Below are positions 23,612 to 35,134 of a stretch of 52,388 bases of DNA, in pieces. Position 1 is the stretch's first letter, and every line of letters starts with the position of its first letter. Made by a program: the position numbers and the translations under genes. This DNA is from Myxococcota bacterium (GTDB lineage Bacteria > Myxococcota_A > UBA796 > CAJQPC01), in assembly GCA_023150845.1 (NCBI GenBank), contig JAKLKD010000016.1:1-52388 (forward strand), in the 5' to 3' direction. The notes beneath the pieces are model-generated. The model saw only the letters and a program-made list of their open reading frames with translations, ran no database searches and was not told where the DNA came from.

Positions 23612-24331
23612 TCACCCCCCACAGCACCCCAGCTCAGAGACGGTCCCGCCCCAAAACAGCCGCTCTCGGCGACCGCCCGGGCACTCCATCTCTATCCCTT
23701 CTTTCGGGGCGGGCTCGACCACAAACGCCGCCTCTGGGGCTGGGTCGGCGTCGAGGCTCACCGCGCCGGAGCGCGACGGGTCAGTGAGCTCAGGGAGCGC
23801 CGGGTCACCCGTAGGCACGACGTAGCCGACCAAGGCGCCGGTCTTCGCCGAGAGCTTCATCGGCGGCAGGGGCAAGGTGACCGTCGGCAGGTGCTCGGGG
23901 CCCCGGGGCCCAGCGCAGGTGTAACGTAGGGTCACCACGTCGTTGTAGGGCAGCTCCGCGATCACCGCGCCGTCGAGGCCACGCAGGGTGAAGGCCTTGG
24001 GCGGGGCGACGTGGCGGATGGTCGTCGGGCCGAAGGCGCTGGGGTGATCGGCCGTGTGCACCGCCTCAGCGGGGAAGGTCACGGTGAGCCGCGGGGCCCC
24101 GTCGGCGCCAGGCTCGGCCAGGGTGGCCACGCCCACGGCGTCAGCGCGCAGAGCCCGCCACAAGGGCGGCAGGCCGTCCTCCTTGAGCGGGATCGTCGGG
24201 CCCTTGGGGGCCTCGGCGGCCGCGGGCGCCTCCACAGGAGGAGGCGGCGGGGCGGGCGGCGGGGCCTCCGGCGCGCAGGCGCTGGTGAGGAGCAGGGCGA
24301 GAAGATGCGGGGCGGAGAGTTGACGGCGCAT
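23612..24331 (-). CDS. Proline-rich lipoprotein, unknown function
   Basis: 239 aa. Lipoprotein signal at the N-terminus ending in LLLTSAC (Cys about 19), followed by a Pro/Ala-rich spacer (about 20-45) that would hold the folded part away from the membrane. The remainder is beta-rich, with no recognised domain. It contains a CAGPRGPEHLP block and ends in a Cys/Gly-rich tail (ELGCCGG). It is co-directional with the Septu-like ATPase gene but separated by 73 bases, so it may or may not feed into the defence operon. It is divergent from the beta-propeller gene, with only 42 bases between the starts, so the two share a promoter region. Confidence 0.75.
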   Translation of the reverse strand: MRRQLSAPHLLALLLTSACAPEAPPPAPPPPPVEAPAAAEAPKGPTIPLKEDGLPPLWRALRADAVGVATLAEPGADGAPRLTVTFPAEAVHTADHPSAFGPTTIRHVAPPKAFTLRGLDGAVIAELPYNDVVTLRYTCAGPRGPEHLPTVTLPLPPMKLSAKTGALVGYVVPTGDPALPELTDPSRSGAVSLDADPAPEAAFVVEPAPKEGIEMECPGGRRERLFWGGTVSELGCCGG

Positions 24332-24373
24332 GACCTGATCAATAGCCAACAACGCTCCCCGAGGCGCGCTCGC

Positions 24374-27103
24374 TTGAACCTCCTGCTGATGATCGGGCTG
24401 GCAAACGCCGCCGGGCCCGAGTGGACCCTCACCCGCGCCCTGGAGCCCACCGCCGTGGCCTGGCGCGGGGACACGATCGTGGTCGCGCAGAGCGACGGCG
24501 AGGTGCTGATCCTCGACGGCTCCGGCCACGAGCGGCGCCGCGTGAAGGTCGGGCGACGCGCCGTCGAGTCCGTGGGGCTCAGCGCCGACGGCCAGCGCCT
24601 CGTCGCCGTCGAGACCTGGGGCGACGTCACCGTCTGGGACGTCACGACCGGCGCGCGCCTCGACCGCCACAAGGGCGGCTGGCTCCAAGGCGGGCAGCAG
24701 GCCGTCCTCACCGACGACGGCGCGGCGCTGCTGCTCCTCAACGGGGGCGGCGAGCTGCTCCTCGATCCCGTCGGCGACGGCCTCCCCACCTCGCTCACCA
24801 CCAACTTTTACGCCGCCCCCGGCCAGCTCGGCGTGCGCGGCGGCGAGGCCTGGGCGCTCTCCGGGGAGCAGCTCCTGCGCTGGCCTCTCAGCGGCGGCGC
24901 GGCCGTCCCCCCGCTGCACGTCGGCGCCAGCGCCCAGAGCGCCACGCCCACGACCGACGGCCTCGTGCTGCTGAACCACCTCGGCGCAGGCTGGAGCGTC
25001 AACACGGCCACGGGGGAGCGCGCCCGGGTCGAGCTGAGCGGCTTTCAGGGCTGGCAGGTCGCGGCCCACCCCCACGAGCGCCAGCTCGCGTACCTCAGCC
25101 TCGGGCCGGGCTCCAAGCAGGCCGTGGTGGTCTGGGATCTCGTCACCGAGCGGCCCCTCGCGGCCTTGCCCGCCACGGTCGGCTACGTCGCCGGGCTCAC
25201 CTGGAGCCCCGAAGGTGACCGCCTGCTCATCGTGGGCTCCCAGGGGCTCACCGTCGTCTACGCCCCCCGCGACGACGCGCCCCAGGCCAAGCCCCACCCC
25301 AACCTCCGCGTGAGCCTCGTGGGCTTCGACGAGGACGCCAAGCGCGCCCTGGCGGTCTTCGCCGACGGTGATCTGCTCCTGTGGGAGCTGGGCACCGGCC
25401 AGCTAGACGGCCGACGCACCCTGTCGATGGCCCCGGCCTATGGCGCCGATCCCGTCGTCGCCCTGCGCCACGACGGCGAGGTCGTCGCCGCCTTGACCCC
25501 GTCCGGCGCCGCCGAGCTCTGGCGCCTCGACGCCGCCGCCCCGACCGCCGCCGTCGTCGGCCTCGACCAGGCCGGGCTCTCCTTCACCCGCGACGGCCTG
25601 CTCGTCGTGCGGGACCCCCGAGGCGTCTCGGTGTGGTCCGGCGAAGGCGCCGCGCCGCGCCGCGCCCACGTCGATCCCGGGGTCACCGCCGTCTCCCCCA
25701 GCGGCGCCCGGGTCGTACGTTTCGCCTGGGACGGCGCCATGACCGTCCTGGAGGGTGACCGGGTGCTCGTCAGCCGCGGCACCGAGAGCGGCCCCTTCGT
25801 GGTCTGGACGGCGTTCTTTGACGAGGACACCCTGCTCACCCTCGACGTAGAGGGTGAGCTCCGCCGCCTGCCCCTGCTCGGCGGCGAGGGCCCCGTCCCC
25901 GAGCCCCTGAAGCTCCACCCCGGCCCGGTCACCGCGGTGATGGACCACTGGGGCCACCGCCTGCTCGTCGCCCACAGCGACGGCTCCTTGAGCCTCATCG
26001 ACCTCGACAACCTCCGCGTGCTCAGCCGGGCCCGGGAGAGCGCGGGCGGGCTCACCGCCGCCACCATCGACGCCCTCGCGCTCCACCCCGACGGCCAGCG
26101 CGCCCTCATCGCCGGGAGCCACGGCGAGGTGCAGCTCTGGGACGTCGCCGCGGGCAAGCTCCTCCGCACCTACACCGGCGCCCGCCCGGGGGGCCTCGCG
26201 CTCACGGCCTTGGCCGCCCAAGACGCCGTGCTCGTGTCCTGGCGCGGCGGCGCGCTGCGGGTCTTCAACGCCGCCGACGGCGCCGAGCGCCTCGCCCAGA
26301 CGAGCCCCGAGGAGGTGACGGCCCTCGCCTCCCTCGACGGCGGCGCCAGCGCCGTGAGCGGCTCGGCGAGCGGCGTAGTCTCCGTGCTCGACGCCCAGCT
26401 CAAGCCCCTCTGGTCCTCAGAGCCCGCTGGGCAGCCCATCATTCAGCTCGCCGTCGCCCCGGACTCCAGCCAGCTCGCCGCCCGCCTCGCCGACGGCTCG
26501 ATCCTACGCTTCGCCCGGGCCGCCGAGGGCGGCTTCACCCCCATCGTCGGGGAGTCGCTCTGGGGCCAAGGCATGAGCTTTGACGCTGAAGGCGCCCTCA
26601 TCACCGTGAGCGGTGGCGCCGCTTATTTAGGCGACGCCCTCGTCCCCGGGCCCAGCCGCCGGTCGAGCCTCGCCGGGCCCGTCACCCGCTGTGACGGCGA
26701 CGGCGCCTTGGTCTTCGGGCTGAGCGCCTGGGACGTGGAGCAGGCGAGCCTCTGGAGCCCCGGGGCGCGCCCGAGCGGCGAGGGCCTCGGCGAGGCCCTC
26801 AGCTTGGCCTGCGACGCCGGGCTGCTCCTCCACCAGGGCTGGGCCGGCCAGCTCACCGTCGTGGACCGGGCCAGCGGGGCGACGCGGCTGCGCACCCAGC
26901 TCGACGGGGAGCCCCTCGCCGGGGTCGTGGCGCCCTCCCCTACCCGGATCGTCGCGCTCTCGACGAGCGGCCAGCTCCGCGCCTGGGATCCCCAAGGCCA
27001 CGCCGTGCGCTGGTCCGTCACCCTCACCGATGAGCCTGGAGAGCGCCTCCCCGTCGAGGTCATGCCCGTGGAGCCCGTCACCGAGGAGCGCATCGGCGAC
27101 TGA
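24374..27103 (+). CDS. Exported beta-propeller (WD40-like) protein
   Basis: 909 aa from a TTG start chosen because it begins a short signal peptide (MNLLLMIGLANAAG) and has a GAGG site about nine bases upstream. The open frame extends further upstream, but that part lies over the divergent lipoprotein gene. The whole protein is a chain of WD40/YVTN-type blades with recurring phrases such as VAWRGDTIVVAQSDGEVLIL, GDVTVWDVTTG and GEVQLWDVAAGKLLRTY, enough for two propellers. No catalytic motif. It is predicted periplasmic and may be a protein-protein interaction platform. The 148 bases after it hold the promoter and operator of the Isc operon. Confidence 0.8.
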   Translation: MNLLLMIGLANAAGPEWTLTRALEPTAVAWRGDTIVVAQSDGEVLILDGSGHERRRVKVGRRAVESVGLSADGQRLVAVETWGDVTVWDVTTGARLDRHKGGWLQGGQQAVLTDDGAALLLLNGGGELLLDPVGDGLPTSLTTNFYAAPGQLGVRGGEAWALSGEQLLRWPLSGGAAVPPLHVGASAQSATPTTDGLVLLNHLGAGWSVNTATGERARVELSGFQGWQVAAHPHERQLAYLSLGPGSKQAVVVWDLVTERPLAALPATVGYVAGLTWSPEGDRLLIVGSQGLTVVYAPRDDAPQAKPHPNLRVSLVGFDEDAKRALAVFADGDLLLWELGTGQLDGRRTLSMAPAYGADPVVALRHDGEVVAALTPSGAAELWRLDAAAPTAAVVGLDQAGLSFTRDGLLVVRDPRGVSVWSGEGAAPRRAHVDPGVTAVSPSGARVVRFAWDGAMTVLEGDRVLVSRGTESGPFVVWTAFFDEDTLLTLDVEGELRRLPLLGGEGPVPEPLKLHPGPVTAVMDHWGHRLLVAHSDGSLSLIDLDNLRVLSRARESAGGLTAATIDALALHPDGQRALIAGSHGEVQLWDVAAGKLLRTYTGARPGGLALTALAAQDAVLVSWRGGALRVFNAADGAERLAQTSPEEVTALASLDGGASAVSGSASGVVSVLDAQLKPLWSSEPAGQPIIQLAVAPDSSQLAARLADGSILRFARAAEGGFTPIVGESLWGQGMSFDAEGALITVSGGAAYLGDALVPGPSRRSSLAGPVTRCDGDGALVFGLSAWDVEQASLWSPGARPSGEGLGEALSLACDAGLLLHQGWAGQLTVVDRASGATRLRTQLDGEPLAGVVAPSPTRIVALSTSGQLRAWDPQGHAVRWSVTLTDEPGERLPVEVMPVEPVTEERIGD

Positions 27104-27142
27104 TCCCGGGTGACAATTCCCGGCGCCGCCCAGACAAAGGCG

Positions 27143-27173
27143 TTGACATCCGCGGGCCCCGGTGGCAGATTAA
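27143..27173 (+). promoter_or_regulatory. Candidate promoter of the Isc operon
   Basis: TTGACA at 27143-27148 is a perfect -35 box. A weak -10 candidate (AGATTA or GATTAA) lies 18-19 bases downstream, and the long spacer would suit a MerR-type activator. The spacing and -10 match are not decisive. Confidence 0.45.
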
Positions 27174-27177
27174 CCCT

Positions 27178-27201
27178 GACTCTAACGTTAACGTAAGAGT
27201 C
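27178..27201. promoter_or_regulatory. MerR-type operator palindrome upstream of the Isc operon
   Basis: A 24-base dyad: outer arms GACTCT / AGAGTC are perfectly complementary and the centre ACGTTAACGT is a perfect palindrome. Only one symmetric A/A mismatch pair breaks it. Sites of the form ACGTTAACGT are typical of MerR-family regulators such as LiuR. It lies 51 bases before the merR-type gene, so autoregulation of the Isc operon is likely. Confidence 0.75.
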
Positions 27202-27251
27202 TGAGTTCAGCCTCCTGCGCACGCCCCAGACTCGGGGTCACGGCCTACCCG

Positions 27252-27752
27252 ATGAACACCACGTCCTGCGAGAGCGGCCTCCTCAAGATCGGTGATCTTG
27301 TGCGCCTGACGGGCAAGACGCCGCGCACGCTGCACTTTTACGAGGAGCTGGGCCTCCTGCGCCCGGTGTCCCGCACCAAAGGTGGCTTCCGCCTCTACGG
27401 CGAAGAGACGCTCCTCCGGGTGCGCTGGATCGAGCGCCTGCAAGAGCTCGGCTTCTCGCTCCCCGAGATTCAGGACTTCTTGACCCGCCTTCAAGAGCAC
27501 GCCTACGGCCCCGAGGCCATGCAGCGCCTCGGCGACTTCTACACCGTGAAGCTCGCCGAGACCCGCGCCACCTTGGCCCGGCTCCAGGCCCTTGAGCGCG
27601 ATCTTCAAGACTCCATCGACTACCTCAACGGCTGCCGCACCTGCGAGCCCCTCACCCACCGCGCCCGCTGTGTGGGCTGCGACACGAAGCACCACGAGGG
27701 CCGCGCCGCCCCCGAGCTCGTCGCCGCCGTTCATGACTCCACCACCCCCTGA
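27252..27752 (+). CDS. MerR-family regulator with four-cysteine C-terminus, probable Isc regulator
   Basis: 166 aa. Residues 10-80 are a MerR winged helix-turn-helix (LLKIGDLVRLTGKTPRTLHFYEELGLL, then FRLYGEETLLRVRWIERLQELGFSL). A dimerisation coiled coil follows at about 95-125. The C-terminus has C128xxC131 ... C140xxC143, a spacing fit for an iron-sulfur cluster or zinc. It is the first gene of the iscS-U-A-hscB-A run, 30 bases before iscS, in the position IscR holds in other bacteria. A cluster-sensing regulator in place of IscR is therefore likely, but the ligand is inferred. The palindrome at 27178-27201 is its probable binding site. Confidence 0.88.
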   Translation: MNTTSCESGLLKIGDLVRLTGKTPRTLHFYEELGLLRPVSRTKGGFRLYGEETLLRVRWIERLQELGFSLPEIQDFLTRLQEHAYGPEAMQRLGDFYTVKLAETRATLARLQALERDLQDSIDYLNGCRTCEPLTHRARCVGCDTKHHEGRAAPELVAAVHDSTTP

Positions 27753-27782
27753 GCCTTCGCCTCGACCCAGAAGGAACCCCCC

Positions 27783-29006
<1,224 letters not shown>

Positions 29007-29076
29007 GCCCATCGCGCCGCTTCACCCCCTTCTATCCCCGCATCGGCACGCCCCTTCGGGCAAGAGGAACCCCACC

Positions 29077-29481
29077 ATGGCCTATTCCGACAAGCTCATC
29101 GAGCACTACGAGAACCCCCGCAACATGGGCTCCCTGGACAAGAACGCCGACGACGTCGGCACCGGCCTCGTCGGCGCCCCGGCCTGCGGCGACGTGATGA
29201 AGCTCCAGCTCAAGATCAACGACGACGGCATCATCGAGGACGCCAAGTTCAAGACCTTCGGCTGCGGCTCGGCCATCGCGTCGAGCTCGCTCGTCACCGA
29301 GATGGTGAAGGGCAAGTCCATCGACTTCGCCGAGGGCATCAAGAACACGATGATCGCCGAGGAGCTCGCCTTGCCCCCGGTGAAGATCCACTGCTCCGTG
29401 CTCGCTGAAGACGCGATCAAGGCCGCCATCGCCGACTACCGCAAGAAGCAGGCCGAGCGCGCCGCCACCCCCTCGGAATGA
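29077..29481 (+). CDS. iscU: Fe-S cluster scaffold IscU
   Basis: 134 aa. Scaffold on which IscS and an iron source build [2Fe-2S] clusters. The three ligand cysteines are C37 (PACGD), C63 (FGCGSAIASSS) and C106 (KIHCSVLAEDAI), with the conserved Asp39. The HscA-recognition motif LPPVK is present at 99-103, which agrees with the hscB/hscA genes downstream. The C-terminal tail (about 122-134) is a short basic/Ala extension. A terminator-like hairpin follows within ten bases. Confidence 0.97.
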   Translation: MAYSDKLIEHYENPRNMGSLDKNADDVGTGLVGAPACGDVMKLQLKINDDGIIEDAKFKTFGCGSAIASSSLVTEMVKGKSIDFAEGIKNTMIAEELALPPVKIHCSVLAEDAIKAAIADYRKKQAERAATPSE

Positions 29482-29489
29482 GGCCTAGG

Positions 29490-29524
29490 GCCCAGGACGA
29501 GCGCCTGGGCTGTGTTTACTTTCT
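29490..29524 (+). terminator. Intrinsic terminator or attenuator between iscU and iscA
   Basis: A perfect 7-bp stem (GCCCAGG at 29490-29496, CCTGGGC at 29504-29510) with a 7-base loop, followed by a T-rich run. It sits between iscU and iscA, so it may let more iscS-iscU than iscA-hscBA be made. Confidence 0.65.
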
Positions 29525-29569
29525 CGACTGACGCCGCCCCACCCCGGCGCCTCTCCTCGTGGAGCACCT

Positions 29570-29896
29570 ATGGCCATCAACCTCACGAACGCCGCCGTCG
29601 AGCGCATCAATGAGCTGAAGCGTAAACGGCAGACCCCCGACTACTTCTTGCGCCTCGGCGTACGCGGCGGCGGCTGCTCGGGGCTCAGCTACGTGCTGGA
29701 CTTCGTCGAGACCCCCGAGCCCAAGGACAAGATCTTCGACCTCAACGGCGTGAAGGTCGTCGTGGACCGAAAGTCCTACCTCTTCGTGAACGGCACCGAG
29801 ATCGACTACAAGAAGGGCCTCATGAAGACGGGCTTCGAGTTCAAGAACCCCATCGCGTCGGGCTCTTGTAGCTGCGGCGAGTCCTTCTCGGTCTGA
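29570..29896 (+). CDS. iscA: A-type Fe-S carrier IscA
   Basis: 108 aa, typical for the family. Receives or delivers clusters, especially [4Fe-4S], in the Isc pathway. The three ligand cysteines are C36 (GGGCSGLSY) and C100/C102 in the C-terminal GSCSCGESF. It starts 88 bases after iscU, beyond the terminator-like hairpin, and ends 18 bases before hscB. The YxLDF core and NP preceding the last Cys pair are conserved. IscA is favoured over ErpA or SufA because of the operon. Confidence 0.95.
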   Translation: MAINLTNAAVERINELKRKRQTPDYFLRLGVRGGGCSGLSYVLDFVETPEPKDKIFDLNGVKVVVDRKSYLFVNGTEIDYKKGLMKTGFEFKNPIASGSCSCGESFSV

Positions 29897-29914
29897 GCGG
29901 CGAGGCAAGACGCG

Positions 29915-30475
29915 GTGATCTGCTGGAAGTGCCATGAGCGGCTCTCGACGCTTCGCTGCGCGAGCTGCGGGGCCCTCGCGCCTCCCCCGGCGCAGCCCGA
30001 GCTGTTCGGGGCCTTGGGCCTCGACCGGCGGTATCACCTCGACGCCGAGGTCATCGACGGCGCCTGGCGCAAACGCTCCAAGGACACCCACCCCGACCGT
30101 TTCGCCGCCGCCTCCGCCGTCGAGCGCCGCATGGCCTTGCAGTGGACGGCGACCTTAAACGAGGCCCGCCGCGTGCTGCGTGACCCTGTCACCCGCGCCT
30201 GGTACCTCGCCACGGGCAAGCCCCACCCCGCCGAGACCGGCGGTCCCAAGCTGAGCCCCGAGTTTCTGGAGGAGATCTTCGAGCTGAGGATGGCCGCTGA
30301 CGACGCCCCCGCCGCTGTGCGCGACACCGCCGCCCAGCTCCGCGCCCGTCTCGACGCCGACCTCGAGGACCTCTTCTCTCGTTGGGAGCGCGGCGAGGGC
30401 GACCTGGCCCCCGTGCCCGAGCGCCTCTCCCGCCTCAAGTACGTCGACAACCTCTTGCGTGAGCTGCCCGCCTGA
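29915..30475 (+). CDS. hscB: Co-chaperone HscB with N-terminal zinc ribbon
   Basis: 186 aa from a GTG start. The J domain at about 28-90 contains the HPD triad at 59-61 (THPDRF) that stimulates HscA ATPase, and the C-terminal helices bind IscU. Ahead of it are C3xxC6 ... C15xxC18, a four-cysteine ribbon like that of eukaryotic HSC20 and absent from E. coli HscB. The GTG start is needed to include the first Cys pair, which supports the choice. It lies between iscA and hscA with gaps of 18 and 33 bases, in the normal order. Confidence 0.93.
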   Translation: MICWKCHERLSTLRCASCGALAPPPAQPELFGALGLDRRYHLDAEVIDGAWRKRSKDTHPDRFAAASAVERRMALQWTATLNEARRVLRDPVTRAWYLATGKPHPAETGGPKLSPEFLEEIFELRMAADDAPAAVRDTAAQLRARLDADLEDLFSRWERGEGDLAPVPERLSRLKYVDNLLRELPA

Positions 30476-30508
30476 AGCGCGGCGCCGCACGATCTTAAGG
30501 TCTCCTTC

Positions 30509-32352
<1,844 letters not shown>

Positions 32353-32356
<4 letters not shown>

Positions 32357-32427
32357 TGAGGGCCCGGTGGACGCCGGACGGGCTGGAGACCATAGGTGCC
32401 AGCGCCCACCGGGCTCTCTCTTTCGAT
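32353..32427 (+). ncRNA. Structured element, copy 1 of a tandem pair
   Basis: About 75 bases beginning at the hscA stop. An outer stem of 13 pairs (32358-32370 with 32406-32418, one G-U) closes a 25-base core at 32376-32400 that is identical to copy 2 and contains a small TGG-AGA-CCA hairpin. It ends with CTTTCGAT, also shared. The strand is assumed from the neighbouring genes. It might act as a terminator, RNA processing site or riboswitch-like element. Not recognised as a known family. Confidence 0.6.
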
Positions 32428-32440
32428 CGCAGTTCACGAG

Positions 32441-32517
32441 CTGACGAGGGCCCGAGCTGGGCTGGACGGGCTGGAGACCATAGGTGCCTGCCCCGACTCG
32501 GGCCCTCGCCTTTCGAT
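32441..32517 (+). ncRNA. Structured element, copy 2 of a tandem pair
   Basis: About 77 bases with the same plan as copy 1. A perfect 12-bp outer stem (32445-32456 with 32497-32508) has partly different sequence from copy 1 but keeps pairing, so the stems covary. The same 25-base core is at 32464-32488, and the same CTTTCGAT end. The remaining 99 bases before hrpB hold no other clear structure. Confidence 0.6.
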
Positions 32518-32616
32518 GAACCATGCACATTCTTGCATACGTCGTCCGCCCCGTCGGCGTGACAACGAGGGTCGCGCAATTTCTTGACCCCGCGCAGAGC
32601 GGGTTAAGCGGGCGGG

Positions 32617-35067
32617 ATGCCGAGCCTGCCGCCGCTCCCCATCGACGCCGCGCTGCCTGAGGCCATCGCCGCGCTCAAGGCCAGAGGCGCCTTGGTCGTC
32701 GTCGCCCCGCCGGGCTCGGGCAAGACCACGCGCCTGCCCCCGGCGATCCTCGACGCCTGCCCGGAGCGGGAGGGCCGGGTGCTCCTGCTCCAGCCGCGCC
32801 GGGTGGCCGCCCGACTCGCGGCGAGCCGCATCGCCCAGGAGCGAGGCGGGGAGGTCGGCGGGGAGGTCGGCTACCAGGTGCGTTTTGAGCGCCGGGTGAG
32901 CGCCGCGACTCGCCTGGAGATCTTGACCGAGGGCCTGCTCACCCGGAGGCTCCAGGACGACCCCTTCTTGGAGGGCGTACACACCGTCATCCTCGATGAG
33001 CTGCACGAGCGCAGCCTCACCCTCGACCTCGCCTTGGCCTTGTGCGCTGAGGTGCGGCGGGAGGCCCGGCCCGACCTCTGGCTCGTCGTGATGTCGGCGA
33101 CGATGGACCCCGAGCCCGTGGCGCGCTTCTTGGACGCGCCGATCCTCCGCGCCGAGGGCCTGGCGTTCCCGGTGACCGTCCGCCACGACCCGCGCCCCGA
33201 CGAGCGGCCGCTGCCCGAGCGGTTGGCCGGGGCGATCCGCGCCGAGCTGCCCGAGGAGGGCCACCTGCTCGCGTTTTTGCCCGGCGTCGGCGAGATCGAG
33301 CGGGTGATGGAGCGCCTCGGCGACCTGCCCGGCGTCGAGGTGCTGCCCCTGCACAGCCGCCTGAGCCTGGAGCAGCAGGCCCGGGCCCTGGCGCCGTCCC
33401 CGGGCCAGAAGGTCGTGCTCGCCACGAACATCGCCGAGACCTCGGTGACCTTCCCCGGGGTGCGGGTGGTGGTGGACTCGGGCCTGGAGCGGGTGATCCG
33501 CTTCGACCCGGCGCTCGGCCTGGAGCGCCTGGAGCTCGGGCCCATCGCGCAGAGCTCGGCGGACCAGCGCGCCGGTCGCGCCGGGCGCACGGGCCCTGGG
33601 CGCTGCCGCCGCCTGTGGACCGAGGCCGAAGACCGCCAGCGCCCCGCCGCCCAGACCCCGGAGCTGCAGCGGGCCGACCTCAGCGGCCTCTGCCTGGAGC
33701 TGCGCGCCTGGGGCGCCGACCCTCGGAGCCTCGCCTGGCTCGACGCGCCCCCGGTCCCCGCCGTCGAGCGCGCGGAGGCGCTCCTGCGCTCGTTGGGCGC
33801 CTTAGACGACCACGGGGTGACCGCGCTCGGGCGTGAGCTCTCCCGGCTGCCCCTGCCGCCGCGGGTGGGGGCGACGCTCCTCGCCGGGCGCCGCCTGGGC
33901 GCGCCCCGGGCCGCCGCCGCCGTCGCGGCCTTGCTCACCGAGCGGGATCCCTTCGCCCAAGAGCGCCACCCCGACGCCGCCGACCTCGGCTGGCGGGTGG
34001 AGCAGGTGCTCGGCGGCGGCGCCGGAGATCGCCGGGCCCTGGCCGCCGTTCGCCAGGTCAAGGACGCGCTGCTGGAGGCCCTCGGCGGTCGCCTCGGCCC
34101 GGAGCGACCGCTGACCGACCCCTTGCTCGCCGAGCTGCTCCTCGCGGGCTTCCCCGACCGCGTGGCCCGGCGGCGGCCCGGCGAGGCCCGGCGTTACCTG
34201 CTCGTGGGCGGCGCCGGGGCGACCTTGGCCGAGGGCCAGCTCCCCGCGGAGCTGATCTTGGCGGCGACGATGGAGGCTGGCCGCCGGGGCGAGCGCGTCG
34301 AGCACGTCATCCGCGTGGCCTTGCCCCTGGAGGAGTCCTGGCTGCCCGTCGTCGAGCGCCGGGCCCTGGAGTTTGACGAGGCCCGGGAGGCCGTCGTGAG
34401 CCGCCGGGTGTGGCGCTTCATGGACCTCACCCTGCGGGAGGCCCCAGATCCCAGCCCGCCGGAGCCCGTGGCCGCCGCCACCGCGCTCCTCCGCGCCGCC
34501 CAGGCGAGGCCCGAGCGCGCGCTCACCCTCGACGACCGCCTGACGGGGCTCCTCGCCCGGGTGCAGCTCCTCGCCGAGGTGATGCCGGAGCTGGAGCTCC
34601 CCGCCCTCGCCGAGCCCGCGGCGCTCTTGCCGAGCTTAGTGGAGGGCCGCCGCTCCTTCGCCGAGCTCCGCGCCGTGGACCTCCGCGACGCCTTGCTCGG
34701 CCAGCTCAGCTACGCCCAGCGCCGGGCCCTCGACGAGCATGCCCCCGAGCGCTGGACCGTGCCCAGCGGCGCCAGCGTGCCCGTGGTGTACACCCCTGGC
34801 GAGGCGCCGCTGCTCGCGGCGCGGGTGCAGCAGCTCTTCGGCATGAGGCGCACCCCCCGCATCGCCGCCGGGCGTGTGCCGGTGAAGGTGCAGCTCCTCT
34901 CCCCGGGCAACCGCCCGGTGCAGACCACCCTCGACCTGGAGAGCTTCTGGACGCGCACCTGGCCCGAGGTGCGGAAGGAGCTGCGCGGGCGGTATCCCCG
35001 CCACGCCTGGCCCGAGGACCCCACCGACGCCATCCCCGAGGACCGGCCGAAGCGGCGGGGGACGTGA
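32617..35067 (+). CDS. hrpB: ATP-dependent RNA helicase HrpB (DEAH-box)
   Basis: 816 aa, full HrpB length. Motifs: Walker A PPGSGKTT at 31-38, LLLQPRRVAAR (Ia), DELHERS (DEAH box variant typical of HrpB), VVMSATMD, then VVLATNIAETSVT, and QRAGRAGRTGPGRCRRL (motif VI). The helicase-associated region and an HrpB C-terminal domain ending PRHAWPEDP complete it. Predicted cytoplasmic RNA helicase; the cellular role in most bacteria is unclear. The ATG follows a GCGGGCGGG stretch. It lies directly downstream of the tandem structured elements. Confidence 0.95.
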   Translation: MPSLPPLPIDAALPEAIAALKARGALVVVAPPGSGKTTRLPPAILDACPEREGRVLLLQPRRVAARLAASRIAQERGGEVGGEVGYQVRFERRVSAATRLEILTEGLLTRRLQDDPFLEGVHTVILDELHERSLTLDLALALCAEVRREARPDLWLVVMSATMDPEPVARFLDAPILRAEGLAFPVTVRHDPRPDERPLPERLAGAIRAELPEEGHLLAFLPGVGEIERVMERLGDLPGVEVLPLHSRLSLEQQARALAPSPGQKVVLATNIAETSVTFPGVRVVVDSGLERVIRFDPALGLERLELGPIAQSSADQRAGRAGRTGPGRCRRLWTEAEDRQRPAAQTPELQRADLSGLCLELRAWGADPRSLAWLDAPPVPAVERAEALLRSLGALDDHGVTALGRELSRLPLPPRVGATLLAGRRLGAPRAAAAVAALLTERDPFAQERHPDAADLGWRVEQVLGGGAGDRRALAAVRQVKDALLEALGGRLGPERPLTDPLLAELLLAGFPDRVARRRPGEARRYLLVGGAGATLAEGQLPAELILAATMEAGRRGERVEHVIRVALPLEESWLPVVERRALEFDEAREAVVSRRVWRFMDLTLREAPDPSPPEPVAAATALLRAAQARPERALTLDDRLTGLLARVQLLAEVMPELELPALAEPAALLPSLVEGRRSFAELRAVDLRDALLGQLSYAQRRALDEHAPERWTVPSGASVPVVYTPGEAPLLAARVQQLFGMRRTPRIAAGRVPVKVQLLSPGNRPVQTTLDLESFWTRTWPEVRKELRGRYPRHAWPEDPTDAIPEDRPKRRGT

Positions 35068-35134
35068 GAGAATCTTGAGGACCTCTCGGCGCGCCTTGAG
35101 GTCCATGGGGCGAGGCCCGCCCTCGGAGCGCCGT

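Noticed and set aside
24011-24373. Upstream extension of the exported beta-propeller frame
   Set aside because: It overlaps the divergent lipoprotein gene and reads as shadow text; the TTG at 24374 gives a proper signal peptide.
32871-34061. A 396-codon minus-strand frame opposite hrpB
   Set aside because: Arg/Ser-rich shadow; hrpB motifs on the plus strand are complete and in order.
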